This document shows, piece after piece, positions 53,360 through 62,425 of a stretch of 64,000 nucleotides of DNA. A program made the translations under genes and the position numbers. The first letter of the stretch is position 1. Every line of letters starts with the position of its first letter. Under the pieces are notes generated by a model. That model had not been told where the DNA came from and did not search any database. It worked only from the letters and a program-made list of their open reading frames with translations. The DNA comes from Bog-793 sp050013835 (GTDB lineage Bacteria; Actinomycetota; Acidimicrobiia; Acidimicrobiales; Bog-793), in NCBI GenBank assembly GCA_050013835.1, contig JBEKEM010000007.1, positions 84,802 through 148,801 of the forward strand. The letters are read 5' to 3'.

Positions 53360-55708
53360 ATGATCCCAATCCTCGCCAGCGAGGGCAGCTACCAGGCGTT
53401 CACTCTGGGATCGGCGGAGCGGTTGTGGCTGTACTTCGCCCTCGCAGCTGGTGTCGTCGCCCTCCTCGCCGCCGGCGGCCTGATGCGCCAGGTGCTCGCC
53501 GCCGAGCAGGGCACCTCGCTCATGCGCGAGATCGCCTCCGCGATCCAGGAAGGGGCTGTGGCGTTCCTCAAACGGCAGTTCCGCGCCGTCGGCATCGTCG
53601 TCTTGCCGCTCGCCGTGCTCGTCTTCTTCACCGCCACCAAGGTGGTGAACTCGACGAACGGGCACGTGGCTCTCAGCTTCGGGCAGTCGGGGCTCTATCG
53701 CGCCATCGCCTTCCTCCTCGGCGCCACCTTCTCCGGGCTCACCGGGATCATCGGCATGAACCTGTCGGTGCGCGGCAACGTCCGCACCGCGGCGGCGGCC
53801 CGCGACGGCCAGCTGCCGAAGGCGCTGCGCGTCGCCTTCCGCACCGGCGGTGTCACGGGCCTCTTCTGCGTCGGACTGGGGCTCATCGGCGCCGCCGGCC
53901 TGACGCTCATCTTCCAGAACACGGCGACGGCAGTGCTGATCGGCTTCGGGTTCGGCGGCTCGCTGATCGCCCTTTTCATGCGAGTCGGGGGCGGCATCTT
54001 CACCAAGGCGGCCGACGTCGGCGCCGACCTCGTCGGCAAGGTCGAGGCCGGGATCCCTGAGGACGACCCCCGCAACGCGGCGACGATCGCCGACAACGTG
54101 GGCGACAACGTCGGCGACTGCGCCGGGATGGCGGCCGACCTGTTCGAGTCGTACGCGATCATGATCATCGCCTCGATCATCCTCGGCTACTCGGCCTTCC
54201 ACTCGATCGGCATCGACCCGGCCAAGGGCGTCGTCTACCCCCTGATCATCGCCGGGTTCGGGATCATCGCCTCGATCGGGGCGATCCTGTCGGTGCGGGC
54301 CCGCCCGCGCGACAAGACGGCGATGAGCGCCATCAACCGCGGCTACCGCCTCGCCGGGCTCGCCGTGCTGGTGGCCTCATTCCTCGTCGCCGAGTTCTAC
54401 ATCAAGGACCTCAAGGTCTTCTGGGCGGTGCTGATCGGCGTCGTCCTCGGCCAGGTGGCGAGCCTCATCACCGAGTACTACACCTCGACCGAGCGCGCCC
54501 CGGTGCGCGAGATCGCCGAGGCGGCCCGCACCGGGCCCGCCACGACCGTCCTCGCCGGGCTCTCCTCGGGGCTCGAGTCCTCGGTCGTCGCCATCGTCGC
54601 CATCGCCACCGCGATCGGGCTCTCGATCATTATCTCGTTCGCCACGGCGCACGGGAACATCGAGCTCACCCTCTATCTCGTGGCGCTGACGGGCATGGGG
54701 CTGCTCTCGACGACGGGCATGGTCGTGTCGGAGGACAGCTTCGGGCCGGTGTCGGACAACGCCGCCGGCATCGCCGAGATGGCGGGCGAGTTCGGCGGCG
54801 ACGCCGAGCGGGTCATGGTGAGCCTCGACGCCGTCGGCAACACGACGAAGGCGATCACCAAGGGGGTCGCCATCGCCTCGGCCGTCCTCGCCACGGTGGC
54901 GCTGTTCGCCTCGTTCATCGAGACGATCGGCAACCAGCTGAACCTGCGGGCGACGGGATCGGCCCTCTTCCACGAGGCCGCCACCCAGATCAACGTCGCC
55001 AGCCCGTCGACCTTCATCGGCGTGCTGATCGGCGGCTCGATCGCCTTCCTTTTCTCCGGTCTCGCCATCCGTGCCGTCGGCCGCTCCGCCGGCACGGTCG
55101 TCCAGGAGGTGCGCCGCCAGTTCCGCGAGCACCCCGGGATCATGGACGGCACGGAGAAGCCCGAATACGGCCGGGTCATCAGCATCTGCACGCTCGCCGC
55201 CCAGCGGGAGCTCGTCACGCCGGCGCTGCTCGCCGTCCTCGCCCCGGTGATCATCGGCTTCGGGATCAACTACCTCGCCCTCGGCGCCTTCCTCGTCGCC
55301 GCCATCCTCACCGGCCAGCTGATGGCCGTCTTCCTTTCCAACTCGGGAGGCGCCTGGGACAATGCCAAGAAGTACATCGAGGACGGCCACGAGGGTGGCA
55401 AGGGCTCGGACGCCCACAAGGCCGCCGTCATCGGCGACACCGTCGGCGACCCGTTCAAGGACACCGCCGGCCCGGCGCTCAACCCGCTCATCAAGGTGAT
55501 GAACCTCGTCTCGCTGCTCATCCTGCCGGCCGTCATCACCTACCACTACCACCCGGCGATCCGCTTCCCGATCGCCGGCGTCGCCCTGGTGATCCTGCTC
55601 TCGGCCATCGCCTTCTCCAAGCGCCGGACGGAGTCCTTCGCCGAGGCGCCCGCCGCCGGCGCCGCCTCGGGCCCGTCGAGCGTGCCCGCCGCCCGGCCGG
55701 TGGCCTGA
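53360..55708 (+). CDS. hppA: K+-independent-type membrane H+-pyrophosphatase
   Basis: HppA couples pyrophosphate hydrolysis to proton pumping across the membrane. The 782-residue protein has about sixteen hydrophobic segments. The active-site regions are KAADVGADLVGKVEAGIPEDDPRNAATIADNVGDNVGDCAGMAADL (only key DxxxD and DNVGDN are diagnostic), SDNAAGIAEMAGE, and GDTVGDPFKDTAGPALN. The K/T pair in NTTKAITKG is the signature of potassium-independent enzymes, where K+-dependent ones have Ala. ATG 53360 has GGAGG about ten bases upstream. It is the last gene in this operon run. Confidence 0.94.
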   Translation: MIPILASEGSYQAFTLGSAERLWLYFALAAGVVALLAAGGLMRQVLAAEQGTSLMREIASAIQEGAVAFLKRQFRAVGIVVLPLAVLVFFTATKVVNSTNGHVALSFGQSGLYRAIAFLLGATFSGLTGIIGMNLSVRGNVRTAAAARDGQLPKALRVAFRTGGVTGLFCVGLGLIGAAGLTLIFQNTATAVLIGFGFGGSLIALFMRVGGGIFTKAADVGADLVGKVEAGIPEDDPRNAATIADNVGDNVGDCAGMAADLFESYAIMIIASIILGYSAFHSIGIDPAKGVVYPLIIAGFGIIASIGAILSVRARPRDKTAMSAINRGYRLAGLAVLVASFLVAEFYIKDLKVFWAVLIGVVLGQVASLITEYYTSTERAPVREIAEAARTGPATTVLAGLSSGLESSVVAIVAIATAIGLSIIISFATAHGNIELTLYLVALTGMGLLSTTGMVVSEDSFGPVSDNAAGIAEMAGEFGGDAERVMVSLDAVGNTTKAITKGVAIASAVLATVALFASFIETIGNQLNLRATGSALFHEAATQINVASPSTFIGVLIGGSIAFLFSGLAIRAVGRSAGTVVQEVRRQFREHPGIMDGTEKPEYGRVISICTLAAQRELVTPALLAVLAPVIIGFGINYLALGAFLVAAILTGQLMAVFLSNSGGAWDNAKKYIEDGHEGGKGSDAHKAAVIGDTVGDPFKDTAGPALNPLIKVMNLVSLLILPAVITYHYHPAIRFPIAGVALVILLSAIAFSKRRTESFAEAPAAGAASGPSSVPAARPVA

Positions 55709-55736
55709 GCCCTCGGCCGGGAACCACCGCCCGCCA

Positions 55737-55771
55737 CAGCCCGCCCCGCAACCGCCCGCTGCGGGGCGCTG
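55737..55771 (+). terminator. terminator-like hairpin after hppA
   Basis: CAGC plus GCCCCGC (55743-55749) pair with GCGGGGC (55761-55767) plus GCTG (55768-55771), a long GC stem about 30 bases after the hppA stop. No T-run follows. Confidence 0.55.
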
Positions 55772-55919
55772 GCGCGACCTTCCCTCGGCGGGCCACGGCC
55801 GCGGGCAGGACGACCGCACGACCGGCCGGGTCCGAAGCTGGAACCGACCGCCAAGGAAGGCGGGCGGATTCCGCGGGGGCTCTCCCCTGCAACGCTCCGC
55901 CCACAGAGCTCCCTCCGGG

Positions 55920-56256
55920 TCCTGGTCGTCGTGGTGATCGCCGGCGAGGTGACCACAGTCGCGCTCGCCACGACGTGCGGACGGCGCCCGCCCGATGGAC
56001 CGCCTACGTCGTCGACGGGCACGGCGACACCCTGACACCGATCGACCTCGCGCCCGCCACCGTCGCCTCGCCGATACCGGGGCGAACCCGCCCAACGCGA
56101 CCGCGATCACCCCCTAGGGGCCGGGGCGGTCGCCACCGACCAGTGGACCGGCACCGGCACGGTCATCGATCTCGCGACCCGCGCCCGCAGCTCGGTGGCG
56201 TGGGGGTCGATCCCCTCGGGATCGCCCTCGCCGACGCGAAGCTGACCGGGGGATGA
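55920..56256 (+). pseudogene. remnant of a YVTN beta-propeller repeat protein
   Basis: The segment reads as about two YVTN-type 40-residue repeats split by a frameshift and a stop. First comes PDG-TAYVVDGHGDTLTPIDL with ASPIP. In the next frame follows GANPPNATAITP and a stop (TAG near 56116). Then come GTVIDLATRAR and PSGIALADAKLTG. Intact YVTN repeats read as TPDG-TAYVVN-TVTPIDLAT-SPIPVG. No start codon or signal peptide is attached, so it is a decayed fragment of a surface propeller gene, possibly left by recombination. It fills part of the 632-bp gap after hppA. Confidence 0.6.
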
Positions 56257-56340
56257 GACCATGGGAACGAGGCGCGCGACCGGGACGCGCGCTCATCGCC
56301 GGATTGCCGCCGAGCGGACCGCCCCCGAACCGCGGGCGAG

Positions 56341-57405
56341 TCAGAGCTTGATGTGCCAGATCCCTTCGATCCGGTTGACGACGTAGTCGCCGAGCAGGTC
56401 GGTGCCGCCCGGCGGGTCGATGTGGACCCCGTCGGAGTCACGGACCTCGACAAGGTTGCCGTGCGCGTCAGGCAGGAACTCGGAGTACTGGCCGGCCTTG
56501 TTGGAGAACAGCTTCCAGGTCGGGACGAAGACGGCACCCGGGTAGTGGGACGCCTGGGCGAGGTAGATCGAGTTGAGGAACGCCAGGTGGGCGCCGAACT
56601 CCCGGTCCTGCATGATCGGCAGCCCGACCCAGACCAGGTGGGCCCCCGCCGCCGTTGCCTCGGCCATCATCTCGTCGATCCGCTGGGTGTAGACGGTCAC
56701 CCAGAGCTTCGTGCCGGTGTAGGCGATCTCACCGCTCGGCAGGGCGAACCCCTGCCAGTCGTTGCCGCCGAGCATCACGACGACGAGCTGCGGGTGGTAC
56801 CGCTTGAGTTGCTGCGCGAGCACGGCCGGCCAGTTGAAGTAGCCCGCGTTCGAGAGTCCCGTGTCCCCCACGGCGTTCTGCAGCAGGTGGACGCGGGGGT
56901 CGCTGCCGAGCTCGTCGCCGAGCCCGAAGCCGAGGTCCTCGCCGATCGAGTCCCCGACCTCGAGGATCGTCATTTTCTTGGCGACCGTCGGCGAGGTGAG
57001 GGCGGGGGGACCCTGCGGGTGCTTCGGGCTCGTCTTGTGGTGCCCGCCCTTCGATCCCGAGGGCAGCGTCGTCGAGGGCGTCACGACCCCGCCCGGAGTC
57101 AGGTAGTTGATCCGCCCGAGCGCCCGGTTGCCGCCGTTGACGATCCGGTCGGCGCCGAGGACCTCCTCGGCCCGGGCGATCGGGCGGAGGATTGACATCG
57201 CCGCGCTGCGCCGCACGCCGAGCGGCGAGACGTTCGCCGAGTTGTAAAGCTGGCGGGCGTCGAAGAACGTCCACAGGGCGAAACAGATCAGGCCCACGGC
57301 GAGGGCGTGGCCGACCGGCATGACCCGCCGCCGCCCGCCGGCGCCCGCCCCGGCGAAGGGCGTCGTGACGGTCCGATGTGGCGCGAGGAACTCAGCGTTC
57401 GCCAT
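56341..57405 (-). CDS. SGNH-family esterase (DUF459-like), membrane-anchored
   Basis: This 354-residue protein has one membrane segment (about 28-48), a Pro/Ser/Thr-rich linker, and an extracytoplasmic SGNH hydrolase domain. The four blocks are visible: VGDSIGEDLGFGLG (block I GDS), GDTGLSNAGYF, MLGGNDWQGF (block III GGND) and DGVHIDPPGG (block V DxxH). Such proteins next to an MBOAT gene usually transfer or remove acetyl groups on extracellular glycans. It follows the MBOAT gene on the same strand after about 100 bp. ATG 57405 is the first start that preserves the anchor. Confidence 0.85.
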   Translation of the reverse strand: MANAEFLAPHRTVTTPFAGAGAGGRRRVMPVGHALAVGLICFALWTFFDARQLYNSANVSPLGVRRSAAMSILRPIARAEEVLGADRIVNGGNRALGRINYLTPGGVVTPSTTLPSGSKGGHHKTSPKHPQGPPALTSPTVAKKMTILEVGDSIGEDLGFGLGDELGSDPRVHLLQNAVGDTGLSNAGYFNWPAVLAQQLKRYHPQLVVVMLGGNDWQGFALPSGEIAYTGTKLWVTVYTQRIDEMMAEATAAGAHLVWVGLPIMQDREFGAHLAFLNSIYLAQASHYPGAVFVPTWKLFSNKAGQYSEFLPDAHGNLVEVRDSDGVHIDPPGGTDLLGDYVVNRIEGIWHIKL

Positions 57406-57506
57406 GTTCGTCTGCACCCCGTCCGGCCCGCATCGCCGCACAGTCAAGCATCCCCACCGACAGCCGAGGTGTCACCCCCGCAACCTTTTCCACGGCGACC
57501 GTCGTC

Positions 57507-58943
57507 CTAGAACCGGTAGTAGATGAAGGGCGCGACACCCGGAGGGCCGAGCGTCGTGATGACCAGCAGGCAGCCCGCGAGGACGGCGCCCTTGGCCACG
57601 AGACCGAGGCGGGCGAAGGCCTCCTGGGCGCGGGCCGGGAGGTCGCGGGGCAGGTACTGCATCGCCAGCGCGGCCAGCACGGCCAGCACGACCGGCCACC
57701 GCACCAGCGGCGACGCCTGGCCCCAGGTCGTGGACAGCCGACCGACGATGGTGAGGGCGTCGTTGAAGGTGTTCGCCCGGAAGAAGATCCAGGCGAAGCA
57801 CACGACCTGGAAGGTGGCGAAGCGCTGCCAGGCGACGGCGAGCGGGCCGCTGCGCTGCGGTGGCAGCCCGGCGGCCTCGCGGCGCGAGCGCCGGAAGTGC
57901 CCGACCGACTGCCCGAGCCCGTGGATCCCGCCCCAGATGACGAAGGTCCACGCCGCGCCGTGCCAGAGCCCGCCGAGCAGCATCGTGATCATGATGTTGC
58001 GGTACATCTGGGTGCGCGAGCCGCGGTTCCCGCCCAACGGGATGTAGAGGTAGTCGCGCAGCCACGAGCTGAGCGTCATGTGCCACCGTCGCCAGAAGTC
58101 CTGCAGCGACGTCGCCGTGTACGGGGCGTTGAAGTTCTGCGGGAAACGGAAGCCGAGCAGCAGGGCGCAGCCGATGGCGATGTCCGTGTAGCCCGAGAAG
58201 TCGCAGTAGATCTGGACGGCGAAGCCGTACGTCGCGAGCAGGAGCTCCGGGGCCGAGTGAGCCGAGGGGTTGTTGTAGACGGGGGTGACGATCGCCGAGG
58301 AGACGTAGCTCGAGATGACGACCTTCTTGAAAAGTCCCCCGAAGATCAGGTAGGCGGCCTCGGGGAACTCCAACTGACGCGGGTCCCGCCGCTCGGCCGA
58401 CTCCACCTGGGGAAGGAGGTCGGCGCCGCGCACGATCGGCCCGGCGACGAGGTGCGGGAAGAAGGCGACGAAGACGGCGACGTCGAGGAAGCGCGCCCGC
58501 CGCAGCTTTCGGCGGTAGATGTCGAACACGTACGACAGGCCCATGAAGGTGAAAAACGAGATCCCGACCGGGAGCGTGACCGACAACAGCGGCAGGGCCG
58601 TGCCGTGGAAGCCGAGCTTGTGCAGCCCGTTGTCGACCGAGACTGAGAAGAACCCGTAGTACTTGAACCAGCCGAGCAGGCCCAGCTCGGCGACGAGCGT
58701 CGCGATCAGCCCGGCACGCCGGCCGGACTCGGTCGAGGCCTTGTCGACCAGATACCCGCCCGTCGCCGTGCAGAGCGTCGAGACGGCAAGCAGGAAGACG
58801 AACCGCCAGTCCCACCAGGAGTAGAAGACGTAGCTGGCGAGGAGGATGAAGATCTTCCAGGCCGTCTTGTACGGCCTGAGCAGCCAGTTCCCGAGGAACA
58901 CGATCCCGAAAAAGATCGCGAAATCCGTGGTCGGGAACAGCAC
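57507..58943 (-). CDS. MBOAT-family O-acyltransferase (AlgI/PatA-like)
   Basis: This 478-residue membrane protein has about ten to eleven hydrophobic segments. The MBOAT motifs are present: DIYRRKLRRA, FPHLVAGPIVRG, QNFNAPYTATSLQDFWRRWHMTLSSWLRDY, and GGLWHGAAWTFVIWGGIHG with the essential His. It would pass an acyl (usually acetyl) group across the membrane for transfer by the downstream SGNH protein onto a glycan. GTG 58943 is chosen with GAAAGG nine bases upstream. Its long 5' gap to whiB holds divergent promoters. Confidence 0.9.
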   Translation of the reverse strand: MLFPTTDFAIFFGIVFLGNWLLRPYKTAWKIFILLASYVFYSWWDWRFVFLLAVSTLCTATGGYLVDKASTESGRRAGLIATLVAELGLLGWFKYYGFFSVSVDNGLHKLGFHGTALPLLSVTLPVGISFFTFMGLSYVFDIYRRKLRRARFLDVAVFVAFFPHLVAGPIVRGADLLPQVESAERRDPRQLEFPEAAYLIFGGLFKKVVISSYVSSAIVTPVYNNPSAHSAPELLLATYGFAVQIYCDFSGYTDIAIGCALLLGFRFPQNFNAPYTATSLQDFWRRWHMTLSSWLRDYLYIPLGGNRGSRTQMYRNIMITMLLGGLWHGAAWTFVIWGGIHGLGQSVGHFRRSRREAAGLPPQRSGPLAVAWQRFATFQVVCFAWIFFRANTFNDALTIVGRLSTTWGQASPLVRWPVVLAVLAALAMQYLPRDLPARAQEAFARLGLVAKGAVLAGCLLVITTLGPPGVAPFIYYRF

Positions 58944-59226
58944 GTCGACGCCTTTCCGGGTCCCACCCTGCTCGTGGTTGCACGCAGGATACTGGCCCGT
59001 GATGGCAGGACTAGGGCGCTCCGGGTGGGAAAACGAGCCTGATTGCCTGCTCCCCGGCGGGGACCGGCTGGGCGCGATTATGGCGAGACCCTTGCCGCGC
59101 GGCCCGGACCCGCATACGATCGTCGCTGCCGACCAGGACGCGATCGGCCCACTTTTCAGCTCACGGGACGAGCGCGCCGAACGGTCGTCCTTACTTGTGA
59201 ATGAGTGCACGAATACGGAGAGCCGG

Positions 59227-59547
59227 ATGCTGACGGAGAGTCGCCGGGGAGGGAGCGTGGCCCTCACCTGGAACAGGACCATCGAGTGGGACTGCGCCGA
59301 GTGGCGCACCCGGGCGGCCTGCCGTGACACCGACCCGGACCTCTTCTTCCCCGTCGGCACCACGGGACAGGCGGTCGACCAGATCGAAGCCGCGAAATCT
59401 GTCTGCGCCGAGTGCTCGGCGCGGCCCGAATGCCTGGAGTTCGCGCTGGCGACGAACCAGGAGTCCGGGGTCTGGGGCGGCGCCTCCGAGGAGGAACGCC
59501 GCAAGCTGCGCAAGGCCTGGCTCGCCGAGCGGCGCCGGGCCTCCTAG
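59227..59547 (+). CDS. WhiB1-like iron-sulfur regulator
   Basis: This 106-residue WhiB protein has the four conserved cysteines (about 32, 60, 63 and 69; C-x27-C-x2-C-x5-C) for a [4Fe-4S] cluster and the GVWGG turn (81-85). A basic RRKLRKAWLAERRR tail for DNA or sigma contact follows. DPDLFFPVG and the spacing resemble WhiB1 most. The next gene (PdtaS-like kinase) is also next to whiB1 in mycobacteria, supporting that assignment. WhiB1 binds sigma-A and responds to nitric oxide. GTG 59257, with GGAGGGAG close by, is an alternative start that removes ten residues. Confidence 0.9.
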   Translation: MLTESRRGGSVALTWNRTIEWDCAEWRTRAACRDTDPDLFFPVGTTGQAVDQIEAAKSVCAECSARPECLEFALATNQESGVWGGASEEERRKLRKAWLAERRRAS

Positions 59548-59550
59548 CCG

Positions 59551-61032
59551 CTAGGGCGCACCGTCCGCCTGACCGGCGGCCTCCTCGCCTGACAACGGGA
59601 CGGTGAGGCGCACCACGGCGCCGCCGTCGTTGGCGACCGACATCGAGCCCCCGAGCTGCGAGCGGACGAGATCACGCACGATCGACAGACCGAGCCCCGT
59701 CGTCTTGTCGATGTCGAACCCCGGCGGGAACCCTCGCCCGTCGTCACGGACCTCGACGATGAGCCCCCGGGGCCCCGCGTCGAACGACAGGTCGACGAGC
59801 AAGGAGCCGGGGGCGTCGCCGACCCGGGCGTGCTCGACGGCGTTCTGCAGCAGCTCGGCGATCACGAGCGACAGCGGCGTGGCGACGTCGGCGTTGAGGT
59901 CCCCGGCGTCACCGCTCACCCGGATCGACACCTCCGTCGCGTCGACGACGGAGTCCCGGGCGAGGGCGACGAGCGAGGGCACGATCTCGCCGAAGGGCAC
60001 CTGCGCCGAGGGCTCGCGGGCGAGCACCTCGTGGACAACGGCGATGGCGCGCACCCGGCGCTCCGCCTCGACGAGGGCGTCCTGGCCCGGTCCCGCGCCC
60101 ATCCGGCGCGACTGCAGGCGCAGAAGCGACGAGATCGTCTGCAGGTTGTTCTTCACCCGGTGGTGCACCTCCCGGATCGCGGCGTCCTTCGAGAGCAGCA
60201 ACCGGTCCCGCCGCCGCAGGTCCGTCACGTCCCGCAGGAGGAGCGCCGCGCCGATGACGGCGTCGGCTTCGATGAGCGGGATGCAGTGGATCAGCACGAC
60301 GACCTCGGGGCGCCGTTCGACCTCCTCGATCACGGGGCGCCGTTGGGTGAAGGCGGTCGTGATGGCGTCGGTCTCCGCGCCCAGCGATTCCAGCCCCGAG
60401 CCGACGATCGCCGAGACGATCCCCATCCGGTGCAGGGCGTTGACGGCGTTCGGCGAGGCGAAGGTCACCCGGCGGTTCTCGTCGAGCACGATCACGCCGT
60501 CGCCGACCCGCGGGGCGTCCTCGACGGCGGCGGGACCGCGGTGGAACGGGAAGAGCCCCGCCGCCACCATCGAGGCGAGCCGCTCGAAGATCCGCCGGTA
60601 GACGCGCTCGAGCCCGCCGGTGCGCCTCCCGGTGCGCGGCGACCAGACCCGGACGAGCACGGCGACGACCTCGTCCCGCCAGCGCACGGGAATGCACTCG
60701 CAGCGCACGGGGCCCGTCTCGCCGCTGTAGGGGCAGTCGCCCACGAGGATCTGCCCGCTGCGCCAGGACTGGCCGATTAACACACCCTCCGCCGCCTCGT
60801 CGGCGAGCTCGCCCACGAGGTCGAGGGCGAAAAGCGTCTGGCTCGTCGCCGGGCGCATCTGGCCGAGGGCGACGAACCGCTCGCGCGGCTCTCCGCCGAG
60901 GCACACGTAGAGCAAGAGGTCCGAGAACGACAGGTCGGCGAGCATCCCCCACGACCCCATGAGCTGCTCGAGGTGGTCGCGGACGGCCCTGGGAAACTGC
61001 TCGAGCCGACGGGCGAGCTCCGACGAGGTCAC
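59551..61032 (-). CDS. PdtaS-like sensor histidine kinase
   Basis: This 493-residue cytosolic kinase has an N-terminal GAF-like domain (about 1-150), a PAS-like domain (VIVLDENRRVTFASPNAVNALH to PLIEADAVIGAALLLRD), and a HisKA_2 dimerisation helix (IREVHHRVKNNLQTISSLLRL, phospho-His in VHHR). An HATPase_c domain with DDGRGFPPG and TGLGLSIV follows. That set matches PdtaS, which phosphorylates the ANTAR response regulator PdtaR. No response regulator gene is in the window. GTG 61032 overlaps the PHP gene stop (GTGA). Convergent with whiB1 with only three bases between. Confidence 0.9.
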   Translation of the reverse strand: MTSSELARRLEQFPRAVRDHLEQLMGSWGMLADLSFSDLLLYVCLGGEPRERFVALGQMRPATSQTLFALDLVGELADEAAEGVLIGQSWRSGQILVGDCPYSGETGPVRCECIPVRWRDEVVAVLVRVWSPRTGRRTGGLERVYRRIFERLASMVAAGLFPFHRGPAAVEDAPRVGDGVIVLDENRRVTFASPNAVNALHRMGIVSAIVGSGLESLGAETDAITTAFTQRRPVIEEVERRPEVVVLIHCIPLIEADAVIGAALLLRDVTDLRRRDRLLLSKDAAIREVHHRVKNNLQTISSLLRLQSRRMGAGPGQDALVEAERRVRAIAVVHEVLAREPSAQVPFGEIVPSLVALARDSVVDATEVSIRVSGDAGDLNADVATPLSLVIAELLQNAVEHARVGDAPGSLLVDLSFDAGPRGLIVEVRDDGRGFPPGFDIDKTTGLGLSIVRDLVRSQLGGSMSVANDGGAVVRLTVPLSGEEAAGQADGAP

Positions 61033-61931
61033 CTCGTCGCCCCGCTCCCGGCGCCGAGGGCCACGTCACGGCCGACCCGGGCGCGAAAGGCGCGCAGCCG
61101 CGTGTAGCCGGCCGCCGCGGCGAGGCGGCCGAGCTCGGCGGCGCGCTCGCCGACGTGGTCCGGCCCGTGCGAGTCCGAGGCGGTGGTGACCGGCACCCCG
61201 CGGGCGGCGAAACGCGCGAGCAGTCCCGTCGCCGGGAACTGCTCCTCGGCGGGGGAACGGAAGCCCGCCGAGGAGATTTCCGCCGCCATCCCCGAGGCGG
61301 CAGCGGCCTCCGCCATCCGGTCGTGGCACTCGTCGAGCGTCGCCGCCGAGGGCCGGCGTCCGGCGAGCTTCACGAAGTCCGGGTGGGCCAGCACGTCGCA
61401 GGTCCGCGTGGTGGCCAGCTCCTCGAGCGCCTCGGTGTAACGGCGCCAGACCTCCTCGACGCTGCGGCGGTCCCATTCGGCAAGGCTCGCCTCGTCGTGG
61501 AGCAGGTCGAACTGCCACGTGCCGAGCCAGTGCACGGACCCGAGCAGCACGTCGAAGGGATAGCCGGCGAGCAGGCGCGCGACGGCCTCCATCCTCCCGG
61601 GGTAGTAGTCGACCTCGAGGCCGACGACGACGGGGAGACCGGCCTCCCGGGCCTCGCAGGCGGCCGTCACGTAGGCGTCGAGGTCGGCTGTCGCGTGATG
61701 GTCGAAGTAGGCGCCCATCGTGGCGGCGAACGGCAGGCCCGGCTCGTCGAGCCAGAAATCCCCCACCGCCGCCCGGCCCTGGGTGAAACGAAAGAAGTGC
61801 TCCGTGAGGGCGATCTCGCCGACACCCTCGGCGGCGGCCTGCTCGCAGTAGACGGCGAGCCGCTCGAGGCGCTGCTCGGAGGCCTCGGCCCGCTGGGCGT
61901 GCGGCCAGAGGTGGACGTGGTAGTCGATCAC
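61029..61931 (-). CDS. PHP-domain phosphatase (histidinol-phosphatase-like)
   Basis: This 300-residue metallo-phosphoesterase of the PHP family has DYHVHLWPH, ALTEHFFRF, GLEVDYYPG, LLGSVHW, DVLAHPDFVKL and TTASDSHGPDHVG, each carrying the metal-ligand His/Asp residues. It resembles HisK-type histidinol phosphatases, though other PHP enzymes hydrolyse nucleotides or sugar phosphates. The start is GTG 61931 because TACCAT ends six nt before it. The stop overlaps the PdtaS start, so these genes are co-translated; the functional link is unclear. Confidence 0.87.
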   Translation of the reverse strand: MIDYHVHLWPHAQRAEASEQRLERLAVYCEQAAAEGVGEIALTEHFFRFTQGRAAVGDFWLDEPGLPFAATMGAYFDHHATADLDAYVTAACEAREAGLPVVVGLEVDYYPGRMEAVARLLAGYPFDVLLGSVHWLGTWQFDLLHDEASLAEWDRRSVEEVWRRYTEALEELATTRTCDVLAHPDFVKLAGRRPSAATLDECHDRMAEAAAASGMAAEISSAGFRSPAEEQFPATGLLARFAARGVPVTTASDSHGPDHVGERAAELGRLAAAAGYTRLRAFRARVGRDVALGAGSGATR

Positions 61932-61937
61932 GGCGTC

Positions 61938-61943
61938 ATGGTA
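61938..61943 (-). promoter_or_regulatory. PHP phosphatase -10 element (leaderless)
   Basis: TACCAT on the minus strand ends 6 nt before GTG 61931, with no Shine-Dalgarno sequence. It would drive the PHP-pdtaS unit. Confidence 0.45.
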
Positions 61944-62025
61944 GGCCCGGGGGCGGAATCGACCTCCCGGGAACCGCGCCCGCGGCGCGCCCGCAACAGG
62001 GTGCCGGCCCGGACCGCTTCCCGGC

Positions 62026-62262
62026 TCAGGGCGCCCCGAAACCGACCCGCCGGTCCTCGGCGGTGCCACCGACCTCGACGTAGGCGACCTTGGCGGTCGG
62101 CACGCCGACACGCCGGCCCCGCCGGTCCGTCAGCCACAGCACGCCGTTCGCGTCGGCGAGCGCCGTCTCGATCGCGGCGAGAACCGCCTCGCGGGTGACG
62201 TCGTCACCGACTTCGACGTCGAGTTCCTTCGTCGACTGGATAATCCCGATACGAACGTCCAC
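62026..62262 (-). CDS. DUF3107 protein
   Basis: This 78-residue protein matches the actinobacterial DUF3107 family (TB9.4-like): DVRIGIIQSTKELDVEV at the start, GVLWLTDRRGRRVGVPTAKVAYVEVG at the end. Its function is unknown. GTG 62262 follows an AGGAG-containing leader of about 28 nt after TACGAT (62291-62296), so this start is conventional rather than leaderless. It stands alone, divergent from the NfeD gene. Confidence 0.85.
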   Translation of the reverse strand: MDVRIGIIQSTKELDVEVGDDVTREAVLAAIETALADANGVLWLTDRRGRRVGVPTAKVAYVEVGGTAEDRRVGFGAP

Positions 62263-62290
62263 GCCCTGGCTCCTGGTCGAGGTTCTCCCC

Positions 62291-62296
62291 ATCGTA
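62291..62296 (-). promoter_or_regulatory. DUF3107 -10-like element
   Basis: TACGAT on the minus strand lies 28 nt before GTG 62262. The leader carries AGGAG, giving an ordinary 5' untranslated region. Confidence 0.35.
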
Positions 62297-62344
62297 AGGG
62301 GGATGCGGCGGAAGTCCGCGGCGCAGTTCCCGCCACTCCCAGGG

Positions 62345-62350
62345 TACGCT
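62345..62350 (+). promoter_or_regulatory. NfeD operon -10-like element
   Basis: TACGCT lies about 75 bp before ATG 62426. The leader ends in GGAGGGAGG. Confidence 0.3.
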
Positions 62351-62425
62351 CAAGGTAAGGACCTGCGCGCACCGCGCGCTCCGGGTCCCGGACGGCCGAC
62401 TTGGCCGTCGCTGGAGGGAGGACCG

